Positions 8,510 to 17,313 of a DNA stretch of 64,000 nucleotides are shown here, one piece after another. Position 1 is the first letter of the stretch. The number at the start of each line of letters is the position of its first letter. Below the pieces are notes generated by a model. The model had not been told where the DNA came from. It did no database searches and saw only the letters and a program-made list of their open reading frames with translations. A program made the position numbers and the translations under genes. Origin of the DNA: Bradyrhizobium sp. NAS80.1 (GTDB lineage: Bacteria > Pseudomonadota > Alphaproteobacteria > Rhizobiales > Xanthobacteraceae); the NCBI RefSeq assembly GCF_001908205.1, contig NZ_LGHL01000014.1, positions 28,700 through 92,699 on the forward strand, given 5' to 3'.

Positions 8510-9397
8510 ATGGCGCTGTCGTCCATGACCGGCTTTGCCCGAAGCCACGGCGTAAGCGGGCCGTACACGTTCGAATGGGAATTGAAGTCGGTCAACGCCA
8601 AGGGCTTTGACCTGCGGGTGCGTCTGCCGCAGGGGTTCGACGAGCTCGAGTCCCACGCCAAGAAGCGCGCCGGTGAGGTGCTGTCGCGCGGCACCGTCTA
8701 CGCCAATCTCAACGTCAAGCGCACCAACGCCGCCGCCGCGGTCCGCGTCAACGAGGACGTGCTGAATGCCGTCCTGAAGGCCGCGACCCTGATCGCCGGG
8801 AAGGTTGACGCGGTGGCGCCGAGCATCGATGGCCTGCTCGCCATCAAGGGCGTTGTCGAAGTCGCCGAGCCCGAAGGCGATGAGGAGGAGGACAAGGCGG
8901 CGCGCGCCGCGGCCGCCGAAGCTTTCGACAAGGCGCTCGCCGACCTCGTCGAGATGCGCAAGCGCGAGGGGACTTCGCTCGCGCAGATCCTGACCCAACG
9001 TGTCGACGAGATCGAGCAGCTTGCGAAAAAGGCGGAGATCGCGCCGGGCCGCAAGCCAGAGGCGATCAAGGCCAGGCTCGCCGAGCAGATCGCCGCGCTG
9101 CTCGACACTTCCGACCGTTTCGATTCCGATCGCCTGATGCAGGAGGCGATCCTGATCGCGACCAAGGCCGACATCCGCGAGGAGCTGGATCGCATCGCCT
9201 CCCACGTCGCGCAGGCGCGCGAGCTGATCGGAAAGGGCGGCCCGATCGGGCGCAAGCTCGATTTCCTGGCGCAGGAGTTTCACCGCGAGGTCAACACCTG
9301 CTGCTCGAAGTCGAACGACATCGAGCTCACCAATACGGGACTCGCCATGAAAAACGTGGTCGAGCAGTTCCGCGAGCAGGTCCAGAATCTGGAGTGA
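8510..9397 (+). CDS. YicC/YloC family endoribonuclease
   Basis: At 295 residues it has the usual YicC length. It has the N-terminal SSMTGFARS motif, the LKSVNAKGFDLRVRLP segment, and the C-terminal DUF1732 block KLDFLAQEFHREVNT with SKSNDIELT. YicC-family proteins have been described as RNA-degrading enzymes; the physiological target here is unknown. The stop at 9397 is separated from the gmk ATG by three bases, so translation is probably coupled. Confidence 0.93.
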   Translation: MALSSMTGFARSHGVSGPYTFEWELKSVNAKGFDLRVRLPQGFDELESHAKKRAGEVLSRGTVYANLNVKRTNAAAAVRVNEDVLNAVLKAATLIAGKVDAVAPSIDGLLAIKGVVEVAEPEGDEEEDKAARAAAAEAFDKALADLVEMRKREGTSLAQILTQRVDEIEQLAKKAEIAPGRKPEAIKARLAEQIAALLDTSDRFDSDRLMQEAILIATKADIREELDRIASHVAQARELIGKGGPIGRKLDFLAQEFHREVNTCCSKSNDIELTNTGLAMKNVVEQFREQVQNLE

Positions 9398-9400
9398 TTG

Positions 9401-10061
9401 ATGACGACGGGCGGTCACGGAACTGACGGTGTCGAGCGGCGCGGATTGATGTTCGTGCTGTCCTCGCCGTCGGGCGCGGGCAAGACGACGCTTTCGCGTT
9501 TGTTGATCGAGCGGATGGCCGGCTTGCAAATGTCGGTGTCTGCCACCACGCGGCCGATGCGGCCCGGCGAGGTCGATGGCCGCGACTATCTGTTCGTCGA
9601 CAAGCCGCGCTTCGAAGCGATGGTGAAGGGGGGACGAGCTGCTCGAATGGGCGACCGTGTTCGATAACCGCTACGGCACGCCGCGCGGGCCCGTCGAGGC
9701 GGCGCTGTCGGCCGGGCAGGACGTGTTGTTCGACATCGATTGGCAGGGCACGCAACAGCTCCGCGAGAAGGCGCGTGCCGACGTCGTCAGCGTGTTCATT
9801 CTGCCGCCCTCGGCCGACGATCTCGAAAAGCGCCTGCATTCGCGCGCGCAGGATTCCGACGAGGTGATCCGCAAGCGCATGAGCCGCGCCAGCCACGAGA
9901 TGAGCCACTGGGCCGAGTACGACTATATCGTGATCAACCACGACGTCGACGAAGCCTTCGCCGAGGTGCAGTCGATCTTGAAGGCCGAGCGCCTCAAGCG
10001 CGAGCGGCGGATTGGCCTCGTCGGCTTCGTGCGGGGTCTGCAAGGTCAGCTTCAAGGCTAG
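9401..10061 (+). pseudogene. gmk: Guanylate kinase, interrupted by a +1 frameshift
   Basis: Gmk converts GMP to GDP. The N-terminal part (from ATG 9401) has the P-loop SSPSGAGKTT at 21-30 and the GMP-binding TTRPMRPGEVDGRDY. The remainder (FDNRYGTPRGPVEAAL, DIDWQGTQQL, RMSRASHEM) continues in the next frame to 10061. The break falls in six G at 9628-9633; removing one G restores VKGDELLEWATVFDNRYGT, as expected for the family, and a full 219-residue enzyme. Gmk is normally essential, so a sequence error in the homopolymer is more likely than loss of the gene. The 3' end overlaps the convergent gene ending at 9994 by 68 nt. Confidence 0.9.
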
Positions 10062-11232
10062 GCTGCGACAGCCGCGGTCCTTCCTGTGCCAGCCGCTCCA
10101 GCATAGCCGTGATCACGTCGACATCGACAATATCGTCCATGTCTACGTGCTCATCCGCGCGTACGTCTTCATTGCGATCGACCGGCTGCTTGTCATGGAC
10201 GTCGTTGGCCGCGAGCCGGGGCGCTGAAGCCTTGATCTCGAACTCTCCATTGAATTCCGCGATCTCGGCCTCGTCGGGTTCTGCTGCTTCGACGTGAGTG
10301 GAAGCGGATTGTGTTGCGATCCTGCCGATCGCGTTGGTGAATGCGGCGAGTCGCGCGGGCTGAGGACGGGCGGCATCGAAATCCACCGGCCCGGGTCGCT
10401 GCGCGCGCGGCGCGGAGGCAACCTCCGCATTGAGCCAGGGGGCACGGCTGTCGTCGTGATCCTGCGGCTCCCGATTGTCCCATTTGACGCGGCGGTGATC
10501 GCCTGCCTGCGCGCGGCCCCAACCGCCGGCGAAACGGTAGATGATGCTGGCGAGCAGACCGGCGAGCGTGAGCGCGCCGCCGACAACGAGCAGCAACATC
10601 TGGAGCGAGCCGGTCGTATTGTCAGTGCTATCCGCGGCGGCAAGCGCCACCGGGGCAGAGGATTTCGACGGCTTCGTGCTCGGCTGCGCGGCCGCCGCGA
10701 CAGGAGCGGGCGCGGGCTGCGATGCCGGTTGATCGGCCGTGGTGGAGGCATCCGGCCAGCGCGTGGCGACGGCGGGCTGCTGCGTGTCGCTGTCAGGGGT
10801 GGGATTTGCAGGCTGCTGCGTCGGGGCCGGTGTCGTGGCTGCGGCCCGCGTCGGCGCAGTCGGTGTACTCGGGGCGCCGGTGCTCTGCGGCGTCCGATAT
10901 TCGGCGCGCGCGTTCTGCACCGAGGGCTGTTGAGGCGCGGCTGAATCCGCTGTTGGTGTGTCGGTCGCAGCCTGCGCGGTGTGCACGGCCTTTGCGCTGT
11001 CCTTGCCGCCTTCGGCGCGCAGATACCAGCATTGCCGCTTGGTCCCGCGTTCGACCCGGTAGCGCCAGTGCTGTCCCTGTGGCGCGATCCCCTTCGGCGA
11101 GGTGAGGCAATCGGAGGCTGCGTTGGCCGGGCTCGATGCGCTCGGCGCATTCTGCGACACGGCCGCCAATGGTGCGCCGGCAATGACGCTGCCAACGAGG
11201 GCCGATATGAATTTCGCGGTTCGGTTGCCCAT
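9994..11232 (-). CDS. Exported/membrane protein of unknown function, low-complexity
   Basis: This protein of about 412 residues starts with a signal-like segment (KFISALVGSVIAGAPLAAVS). A small Cys-containing stretch follows, with WRYRVERGTKRQCWYLR, then about 130 residues of Pro/Ala/Thr/Gln-rich linker, one membrane helix (MLLLVVGGALTLAGLLASIIY) and an acidic cytoplasmic tail. The WRYR...RQCWYL pattern recurs in alphaproteobacterial exported proteins, but I know no function. ATG 11232 is preferred over ATG 11253 because GGGGGA lies just before it. The tail overlaps the 3' end of gmk on the opposite strand by 68 nt. Confidence 0.7.
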   Translation of the reverse strand: MGNRTAKFISALVGSVIAGAPLAAVSQNAPSASSPANAASDCLTSPKGIAPQGQHWRYRVERGTKRQCWYLRAEGGKDSAKAVHTAQAATDTPTADSAAPQQPSVQNARAEYRTPQSTGAPSTPTAPTRAAATTPAPTQQPANPTPDSDTQQPAVATRWPDASTTADQPASQPAPAPVAAAAQPSTKPSKSSAPVALAAADSTDNTTGSLQMLLLVVGGALTLAGLLASIIYRFAGGWGRAQAGDHRRVKWDNREPQDHDDSRAPWLNAEVASAPRAQRPGPVDFDAARPQPARLAAFTNAIGRIATQSASTHVEAAEPDEAEIAEFNGEFEIKASAPRLAANDVHDKQPVDRNEDVRADEHVDMDDIVDVDVITAMLERLAQEGPRLSQPSLEADLADPARSRRGQSAARA

Positions 11233-11630
11233 CCTGGTCCCCCGGTTACGCATGGAACGACGCTTGCCGGCCTTTTGTCCTCAAAGACTTGGGTGGCAAT
11301 GAGCCGCAAATCCGGAGAGGATGTGGCTTGAATCGGGCCCGCACGGCGATCGTTCCGCCGTGAAATGAGGCGTTTTCTCGACGCTATTGCGGGTTCCGGT
11401 GGACGAGGTTCCCGAGCGGCCGACCGATGATGGCCAGCGTTCTCGTGGCAAACTCTCGCTGCATCCTCGTGAGCCGATCCGTCGAAGACCATACCGGTGA
11501 CGTGACGGCGACTGAGGCTCCAAGAACTTCGGCTCCAAGAATTCGGGCTCCGGGAACTTCCGCGCGGACTGCAACAAACGAGACGACGACGCGTTTAGGT
11601 CGCACTACGGCTCAACCTAAGGAGGTTTTC
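11233..11630. other. Intergenic region with three 15-bp tandem repeats
   Basis: This gap of 398 nt holds no gene I can defend. It contains GGCTCCAAGAACTTC (11516-11530), GGCTCCAAGAATTCG (11531-11545) and GGCTCCGGGAACTTC (11546-11560), three imperfect tandem copies ending 70 nt before the next start codon. They may be replication-slippage products or regulator sites. Confidence 0.5.
11516..11560 (+). repeat. Tandem repeat, three imperfect 15-bp units
   Basis: Each unit follows the pattern GGCTCC..GAA.TTC. The second unit differs from the first by 2 bases and the third from the first by 2 bases. The array lies just upstream of the Gly/Trp-rich secreted protein gene. Confidence 0.6.
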
Positions 11631-11984
11631 ATGGTCAAGAAGGCCCTTTTTGCGCTCAGCGTTGCCACGGTCCTTGCCCTCGCGCCGGGTGCTGCTTCCG
11701 CACAACGTGGCTTTCACGGCGGTGGATGGCACGGCGGTGGATGGGGCGGCGGCGGATGGGGCGGCGGTTGGCGTGGGGGAGGCTGGGGTTGGCGCGGACC
11801 GGCTGTGGGTCTCGGCGTAGGCCTCGGGCTCGCCAGTGCGGCCGCTTGGGGATCCGGCTGGGGCTGGGGACCTGGTTGGGGTGCTCCTGGCTGGAGCTAT
11901 GCATCCTATGACAGTTGCACGAGATGGCGTCGGGTCTGGACAGGCTGGGGGTGGCGCGTCGTCCCAGTGAATGTTTGCTGGTGA
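11631..11984 (+). CDS. Small secreted Gly/Trp-rich protein
   Basis: The 117-residue protein has a clear signal peptide (MVKKALFALSVATVLALAPGAASA) with cleavage near residue 24. A run of GGGW, GGW and HGGGW units follows, and it ends in SCTRWRRVWTGWGWRVVPVNVCW. The Shine-Dalgarno TAAGGAGGT at 11618-11626 is near perfect and fixes the start at 11631. The two Cys in the tail may form a disulphide. A related protein is encoded at 28306-28560, with the same layout and a similar end (CYVRRLVPTPWG, then NRCY). Proteins of this make-up are common in Bradyrhizobium and lack an assigned function. Confidence 0.85.
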   Translation: MVKKALFALSVATVLALAPGAASAQRGFHGGGWHGGGWGGGGWGGGWRGGGWGWRGPAVGLGVGLGLASAAAWGSGWGWGPGWGAPGWSYASYDSCTRWRRVWTGWGWRVVPVNVCW

Positions 11985-12140
11985 GCCGCAGCGGCTTGGC
12001 GGTGGACCAAAGGGTTCACCGCCTTGTTCGATGCTTGGATTCCTTGGCATCGATTGCGCGATCGATGGCAAAGGGGATTAGGTGACTGCCCGGGACCGAA
12101 CCGGTCCCAGGCTTTGCCTCGCGCGATCAGACAGCCTTGA

Positions 12141-12641
12141 TTATGCAGCCTTGACCTGACTTGCGGCTGCGAGGGTATCGCGCAAGTGCTGTTCCTTCTT
12201 CTCGTCCAGCGAGGTCTTGAGAACGGTCCCTCCCGCATCCTTGATCTCGTTGAGAACCTTGTCGGCAGTCATGCTCTGGATCAGCAAGAACAGAACGGCA
12301 TCTCCAGTTTTCACCTTCGAAGTGAGTTCCTTCATGAACGGATCTTTGATCCCGAAATCGGTCAACGCGCCACCCAGCGCGCCGGCGCCAGTGCCGATCG
12401 CCACGCCGATCAGAGGATTCAAGAACACCAATCCAAAGAGCAGTCCCCAGAAGCTGCCGCTTGCGGCGCCCATCATCGTCGTATTCACGAGCTGATTGAG
12501 TTTGACAGAGTCTTCGGTTTTCACCGCGATCACTGCATCGTTGATCGTGATCAAATACTCCTTTTGCAGCTTGAGTATTTTCTGCCGAACTTCCTCTGCT
12601 TTGGCTTCGTTTGGATAAACAATTGCGATGAGGTCTGACAT
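12141..12641 (-). CDS. DUF1269 domain-containing protein
   Basis: The 166-residue protein begins MSDLIAIVYPNEAKAEEVR, the typical start of DUF1269. A central Gly-rich hydrophobic block follows (GAASGSFWGLLFGLVFLNPL, then GVAIGTGAGALGGALTDFGI), and then GDAVLFLLIQS. The block looks like a hairpin that enters or spans the membrane. ATG 12641 is chosen for the GGGAGTGA site upstream. Members of this family are frequent in soil bacteria and some are stress-induced, but their molecular role is unknown. Confidence 0.88.
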   Translation of the reverse strand: MSDLIAIVYPNEAKAEEVRQKILKLQKEYLITINDAVIAVKTEDSVKLNQLVNTTMMGAASGSFWGLLFGLVFLNPLIGVAIGTGAGALGGALTDFGIKDPFMKELTSKVKTGDAVLFLLIQSMTADKVLNEIKDAGGTVLKTSLDEKKEQHLRDTLAAASQVKAA

Positions 12642-13014
12642 TGAATCACTCCCGTATTCACCTGTAGCGCTGCCCCCGATCACGTGCACTTGTTGCGCGC
12701 GGTTGTATCTATCACAGAGCAAAATCGCTCCAGCCTGCTAATCGAACCCGTGTGTTCACAACTCGGAGATGTCTATTGTCTTCGTGCAATTGAGTAAGCG
12801 GCGTTGTCTTATGCGGCGGCGCGCAAGTGCTTTCGTCGCCAACAAGCTCGATCGTCATTGTCGCAATTTGGCGTGGAACTTCGCGAACAGCTTCTGAATT
12901 GGAAGTTTTGAGACTCAGCGCTCGCGTCTTTCCAGAACACGACTTTCAAACTCGAAAAAGCTATGCGCGCGAGCGGTCCTGAATCGGGGGCAAAGCCTCA
13001 CGGGAGGAATTCAT
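12642..13014. other. Divergent intergenic region, no gene seen
   Basis: These 373 nt separate two divergent genes and must hold both promoters. I checked for GGAAC-type extracytoplasmic sigma promoters: one GGAAC occurs near 12873, but no matching -10 box lies at the right distance. The DNA is somewhat less GC-rich than its surroundings. Confidence 0.4.
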
Positions 13015-13233
13015 ATGCCGCGTTCGAAACTATGGCTCATCTCCGCGACGACGCTACTCTCGATCGGCTTCGCTCTCTGTCCTCAAGGATCTGCCGATGC
13101 TGCCAGTTTTTGTGCGCAGTTAAGAGGGTCGAAGGCCACGGGACAACCCGACTGCTCATTCTCGACGCTGGATGCCTGTCGTGCGCGTGTAAAGCACAGG
13201 GGCGGCGGCCACTGCTATAAATTGACCCACTAG
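13015..13233 (+). CDS. DUF3551-like small secreted protein
   Basis: The 72-residue protein has a signal peptide (LWLISATTLLSIGFALCPQGSADA). A short mature part follows with three cysteines: ASFCAQLRG, DCSFSTLDACRARV and GGGHCYK. The spacing C...DCSF.TLDACR...G..C is that of DUF3551 proteins, abundant in Bradyrhizobium. GGGAGGA precedes ATG 13015. No function is known for the family. Confidence 0.82.
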   Translation: MPRSKLWLISATTLLSIGFALCPQGSADAASFCAQLRGSKATGQPDCSFSTLDACRARVKHRGGGHCYKLTH

Positions 13234-13358
13234 CCTGATGGGGCAATGCACGACGCATCTCTTGGTTCTCAGCGTCAATTCAGAATTGATGCGTCGAGAA
13301 GTCGAGAAAACGTCGGCGGCGGGACGTTGGGTCCCACCATGCGTCTTGGTTTTCTGTC

Positions 13359-14417
13359 TCAGTTCTTGAGCACGATGCGGCCCACGACCTTGCCGGCGCG
13401 CAGTTCGTCGATCCATTTCTGGACGTCGCCCATCGGCTCCTCACGCATCGGCGTCGGCTTGATCTTGCCGGCGCGGGCGAGCGCCATCAGTTCGTGGCCT
13501 TCCGCGAGCGTGCCGACCATGAAGCCCTCGATGGTCAGGCGCTTGTAGACCCATTGCACCATCGGCAGCGTGAACTGGCCGCCCATCAGGCCTGAGACGA
13601 CGACCTTGCCGCCGCGCGCGGCGACTGCGACAGCGAACGCCATCGACTTCTCGTTGCCGGCAAAATCGACGATCTCATCGAAGCCGCCCTCGGTCTCCTT
13701 CAGGATGCGCTTGATCACGTCGGGCTCGGCCGGATCGTAGGCGACCGCTGCGCCGTTCTTCAGCGCGGTTTCGCGCGCGGCCGGGCTGAGGTCGGCGACC
13801 GTGATCGGCTGTTTGAACATCGCCTGTGCAAACGACAGGCCCATCATGCCGACGCCGCCGAGGCCGATCAGCAGGAGGTTGCGCTGGCGCGGACGGTCGA
13901 CCAGGCGCTTGAGCGCGCCATAGGCGGTCACGCCGGAGCACATCAGGGTGGCGGCCTGGTTGACGGGCAGGGGATCGTAGTCGAGCAGGTATTTTGCGTC
14001 GGGCACCAGGACGTGGGTGGCGAAGCCGCCGTCGATGGAGACGCCGAGAAAGCGCTGCTTGGCGCAGAGGTTCTCGTCACCATTGGCGCAGTCGCGGCAC
14101 TGGCCGCAGCCGATCCATGGAAACACCGCCTTCTTCGAGCCGACAAGGCTGGCCAGCACATCGGGGCCGACTTCGTCGACGACGCCGGCGATCTCGTGGC
14201 CGAGCGTGAAGGGCAGCGTCATGCCGCGCGTGGTGTCGAGCTTCTTGCCGCCGCCGAGATCGGCATAGCCGTCCTGGATGTGCAGATCGGAATGGCAGAG
14301 GCCGCAGCGCTCGATGCGCACGAGCACCTCGCGGCCTTGCGGCTTTGGCGTGTCAATGATGGTCTCGCACAAGGGCGCATCGAACTTGACCAGGGACTGC
14401 CTGCGCATCAGTGCCAT
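13359..14417 (-). CDS. Zinc-dependent alcohol dehydrogenase
   Basis: The 352-residue medium-chain dehydrogenase has the catalytic-zinc site GLCHSDLH, GHEIAGVV with a Glu-rich follow-up, and a structural-zinc loop with IGCGQCRDCANGDENLC. The Rossmann motif GLGGVGMMGL and a downstream DLS suggest NAD(H) rather than NADP(H), as an acid residue ends the second strand. It oxidises an alcohol or reduces an aldehyde; the substrate is not evident. CGGAGGAAG precedes ATG 14417. It lies 25 nt after rsmA on the same strand, so it may be the last gene of the lptF...rsmA transcript, although its function is unrelated. Confidence 0.93.
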   Translation of the reverse strand: MALMRRQSLVKFDAPLCETIIDTPKPQGREVLVRIERCGLCHSDLHIQDGYADLGGGKKLDTTRGMTLPFTLGHEIAGVVDEVGPDVLASLVGSKKAVFPWIGCGQCRDCANGDENLCAKQRFLGVSIDGGFATHVLVPDAKYLLDYDPLPVNQAATLMCSGVTAYGALKRLVDRPRQRNLLLIGLGGVGMMGLSFAQAMFKQPITVADLSPAARETALKNGAAVAYDPAEPDVIKRILKETEGGFDEIVDFAGNEKSMAFAVAVAARGGKVVVSGLMGGQFTLPMVQWVYKRLTIEGFMVGTLAEGHELMALARAGKIKPTPMREEPMGDVQKWIDELRAGKVVGRIVLKN

Positions 14418-14442
14418 ATTTCTTCCTCCGAAATTCCTGTTG

Positions 14443-15297
14443 TCACGTTTCGCTGCGTATATCCGCCAATTCACGCGCCATGGCAACAAAGCCGGAGATG
14501 GGAATGGTCTCGGCACGCCGCGTCGCATCGACGCCGGCAGCAGTCGCAAGTCGTGCGGTATCGACGCCGAGCGATTTCAGACTCTGGCGCAGCATTTTTC
14601 GGCGCTGGCCGAATGCGGCGGCCGCGACCTGTTCGAGCAGCTTGCGATCGCAGGGGAGAGGCTCTGCACGCGGCACCAGGCGCACGACGGAAGAGGTGAC
14701 CTTCGGCGGCGGCACGAAGGCGGACGGCGAAATGTCGAACAGGATTTTTGTTTCGGCGCGCCAGTTGGCGAGCACACCAAGACGGCCATAGGCCTCCTCG
14801 TCCTCGCGTGCGACGATGCGCTCGCCGACCTCGCGTTGAAACATCAAGACCATCATGTCGTACCAGGGCGGCCAGGGCTCGATGGTCAGCCAGTTGATCA
14901 GGAGCTGGGTCGCGATGTTATAGGGCAAATTGGCGACGATCTTGGCTTTGCCGCCGTCGAGCAGCGGGCGCGGGTCGAAGGTCATGGCATCGCCATGCAC
15001 GATATCGAGCCGGCCGGGATAGCGCAGGGAAATATCCTGCAAGGCAGGAATCGCACGCTCGTCATGCTCGATCGCGATGACGCGTTTGGCGCCCAGTGCG
15101 AGCAGGGCGCGCGTCAGGCCGCCGGGGCCCGGGCCGATCTCCACGATGGTGGAGTCCTCGAGCGGAGCCGCGGCACGCGCGATGCGCGCGGTGAGATTGA
15201 GGTCGAGCAGGAAATTCTGGCCGAGCGATTTGCGGGCCGACAAGGCGTGCTGGCGAATGACCTCGCGAAGCGGCGGGAGGTCGTCGATCGCACTCAT
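14443..15297 (-). CDS. rsmA: 16S rRNA dimethyladenosine transferase (KsgA)
   Basis: RsmA dimethylates two adjacent adenines near the 3' end of 16S rRNA (A1518/A1519 in E. coli) using SAM. The 284 residues contain GQNFLLD near the N-terminus, the SAM loop [14 protein letters not shown], an acidic IEHD at the second strand, and the catalytic NLPYNI. The C-terminal helical domain ([27 protein letters not shown]) is also standard. Its ATG shares one base with the pdxA stop (TGATG), so translation is coupled. Confidence 0.97.
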   Translation of the reverse strand: MSAIDDLPPLREVIRQHALSARKSLGQNFLLDLNLTARIARAAAPLEDSTIVEIGPGPGGLTRALLALGAKRVIAIEHDERAIPALQDISLRYPGRLDIVHGDAMTFDPRPLLDGGKAKIVANLPYNIATQLLINWLTIEPWPPWYDMMVLMFQREVGERIVAREDEEAYGRLGVLANWRAETKILFDISPSAFVPPPKVTSSVVRLVPRAEPLPCDRKLLEQVAAAAFGQRRKMLRQSLKSLGVDTARLATAAGVDATRRAETIPISGFVAMARELADIRSET

Positions 15298-16310
15298 CAG
15301 ATTTTCGTGGCCGCCATGCGGCTCGCAAGCTTCAGCGCAGCGATCAGGCTTGCGGGATTGGCCTTGCCGGTGCCGGCGATGTCGAAGGCGGTGCCGTGAT
15401 CGGGCGAAGTGCGGACAAAGGGCAGGCCGAGCGTGACGTTGACGGCGTCGTCGAAGGCGACCGTCTTGATCGGGATCAGCGCCTGATCGTGATACATGCA
15501 GACCGCGCAGTCATAGGTGCTGCGCGCAGCCTCGTGGAACATGGTGTCGGCCGGCAGCGGGCCCCTAGCATCGATGCCGTCATTGCGTAGCGTCTTGAGC
15601 GCGGGCGCGATGATGGTCTGCTCCTCGTGGCCGAGCGAGCCGTCCTCGCCGGCGTGCGGATTGAGGCCGGAGACCGCGATCCGCGGCCGGGCGATGCCGA
15701 AGCGGGATTTCAGCTCGGTTGCAACGATACGGACCGTCGAGACGATCAGTTCGCTGGTGAGCTCGGACAGTGCATCGCGCAGCGAGACGTGGATCGTGAC
15801 CGGCACCACGGCAAGCCGCGGCGACCACAGCATCATCACCGGCTGCGGCGCACGGCCGTCCTCTGCGGCAAGCTCGGCGAGGAATTCGGTGTGGCCGGGA
15901 TGGCGGAAGCCGGCGCGGTAGAGCACGTTCTTGGCGATCGGATTGGTGACGACGGCGCCGGCGCGGCCCTCGCGGACGTCGGCGACCGCCTGTCGGATCG
16001 AGGCGAGCGCGGCCGGTGCGCTCGATGCGTCGGGCTTGCCGGGCTCGGCCGTCGCGTGCTCGCCGGTTGCGACCACGGGAAGGGCGTTAGTGAAGGCTGC
16101 TTCGGCCTCGCCGGCGCTCACGGAGGCGATCCTGATATCGGCCCCGAGCGCTTTGGCGCGCCGCGCGATCACTCCTTCGTCGCCGAGCAGATAGAACGCG
16201 GGCAGGTTCAGTTCGCGGCGCCGAAGCCAGGCTGCGATCGTGATGTCGGGGCCGATTCCGGCGGGCTCTCCCAGGGTCAGGGCGAGGGGCTTTGCAGGGG
16301 GCTTGGCCAT
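15297..16310 (-). CDS. pdxA: 4-hydroxythreonine-4-phosphate dehydrogenase
   Basis: PdxA makes the three-carbon amine that enters pyridoxal phosphate synthesis by the DXP-dependent route. The 337 residues include [13 protein letters not shown] near the start, [21 protein letters not shown] and [13 protein letters not shown], which carry the metal- and phosphate-binding residues. ATG 16310 lies right at the surA stop and the family begins there; upstream codons are surA in another frame. The gene sits between surA and rsmA, as in many proteobacteria. Confidence 0.97.
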   Translation of the reverse strand: MAKPPAKPLALTLGEPAGIGPDITIAAWLRRRELNLPAFYLLGDEGVIARRAKALGADIRIASVSAGEAEAAFTNALPVVATGEHATAEPGKPDASSAPAALASIRQAVADVREGRAGAVVTNPIAKNVLYRAGFRHPGHTEFLAELAAEDGRAPQPVMMLWSPRLAVVPVTIHVSLRDALSELTSELIVSTVRIVATELKSRFGIARPRIAVSGLNPHAGEDGSLGHEEQTIIAPALKTLRNDGIDARGPLPADTMFHEAARSTYDCAVCMYHDQALIPIKTVAFDDAVNVTLGLPFVRTSPDHGTAFDIAGTGKANPASLIAALKLASRMAATKI

Positions 16311-17245
16311 CAGCGGTTGCGATATTCGATCATCGCCGCCTTGCGGATCTCTTCGAGATAGGCCTTCTGGGTCTTCTCGTATTTCTCGGAGTACATCTTC
16401 TCGCGGATCTCGCGCTTTTTCGGCGTGTCGATCATGGTCGGCTTGCGCGAGCACAGCACCACCATTTCGATGCCCTGCTTGGTCACTTCGGGCGCGGTCA
16501 GATGGCCGATCGGCGTGTCGTCGAGCACCTTGCGGAGCGCCTCCGGCAGGTCTGCGGTCGTCTTGGTGACGCTCTCGCGGATGGTGGCGTTCGGCGTCGA
16601 GCGGAACAGCGAGTTGGCTTCCTCGCAGCTTCCGACGCGCGCGCGGTAGCTTTCGGCTTCCTTGTGCCGCGTCTCCAGGAACGCCGGGGACGAGCCGCGC
16701 GGCACGATCAGCACGATCGGCTGCATCTTGTATTCGGTGCCCTCGATCTGGAGCTTGTCGCCGGTCTGGGCCTGCACGGCCTGCGCGACGTCACGCTCGC
16801 CGACCATCAGCTTTTCCTTGTAGCGGCCGCGCACGAGGCTGGTCCAAACCATCTCGGCCTTCATGCGGTTTTTCAGGGTCTCGGGACGGACGCCCTTGGA
16901 CTCGAGCGACTTGGTGAGCTGGTCCGGCGAGATGCGCATGCGCTGGGCCATGCCTTCGTAGGACTGGTTGATGTCGGAGACGCCGGGATCGACGCCGTAC
17001 TTCTTGCCTTCCTTGAGCTTCACCTTGTCGTCGATCAGCTCGTTGATGACATCCTGCCGGCTCGGCGCCTTCTGCGTCGTCAGCTGGTCGAGCTTGCTGC
17101 GCTGCTCGATGTCAAAATCAGTGATCGGATCACCGTTGACCATGACGACGACGTTCTGCGCGCGCGACGGTGAGGGCAGGCCGGTCAGGACCAGTCCGGC
17201 GCCGAAGGCGAGGAGGAGGCGGAAGACAGGCAATCGGGTCGTCAT
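16310..17245 (-). CDS. surA: Periplasmic chaperone/peptidyl-prolyl isomerase SurA
   Basis: SurA escorts unfolded outer-membrane proteins through the periplasm; LptD, encoded just upstream, is a classic client. The 311-residue protein has a signal peptide (cleaved after PSRA, about residue 28), a SurA N-domain (VVMVNGDPITDFDIEQR, LIDDKVKLKEGKKYGV) and a single degenerate parvulin domain near 165-280. E. coli SurA is longer, with two parvulin domains; the one-domain form is usual in Hyphomicrobiales. It overlaps pdxA by one base and lies 68 nt after lptD. Confidence 0.93.
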   Translation of the reverse strand: MTTRLPVFRLLLAFGAGLVLTGLPSPSRAQNVVVMVNGDPITDFDIEQRSKLDQLTTQKAPSRQDVINELIDDKVKLKEGKKYGVDPGVSDINQSYEGMAQRMRISPDQLTKSLESKGVRPETLKNRMKAEMVWTSLVRGRYKEKLMVGERDVAQAVQAQTGDKLQIEGTEYKMQPIVLIVPRGSSPAFLETRHKEAESYRARVGSCEEANSLFRSTPNATIRESVTKTTADLPEALRKVLDDTPIGHLTAPEVTKQGIEMVVLCSRKPTMIDTPKKREIREKMYSEKYEKTQKAYLEEIRKAAMIEYRNR

Positions 17246-17313
17246 GGTTGTCGCTCGGATGTCAGCCAGGATGAGCCTGCGATTGGGAACACGGCGCAGG
17301 CACTTCAGACGGT

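Noticed and set aside
11384..11605. Reverse-strand frame of 73 codons across the 15-bp tandem repeats
   Set aside because: No ribosome site, and the repeat-encoded residues explain the absence of stops.
12865..12905. EcfG-type general stress promoter (GGAAC box)
   Set aside because: GGAAC is present, but no matching -10 element lies at the required distance.
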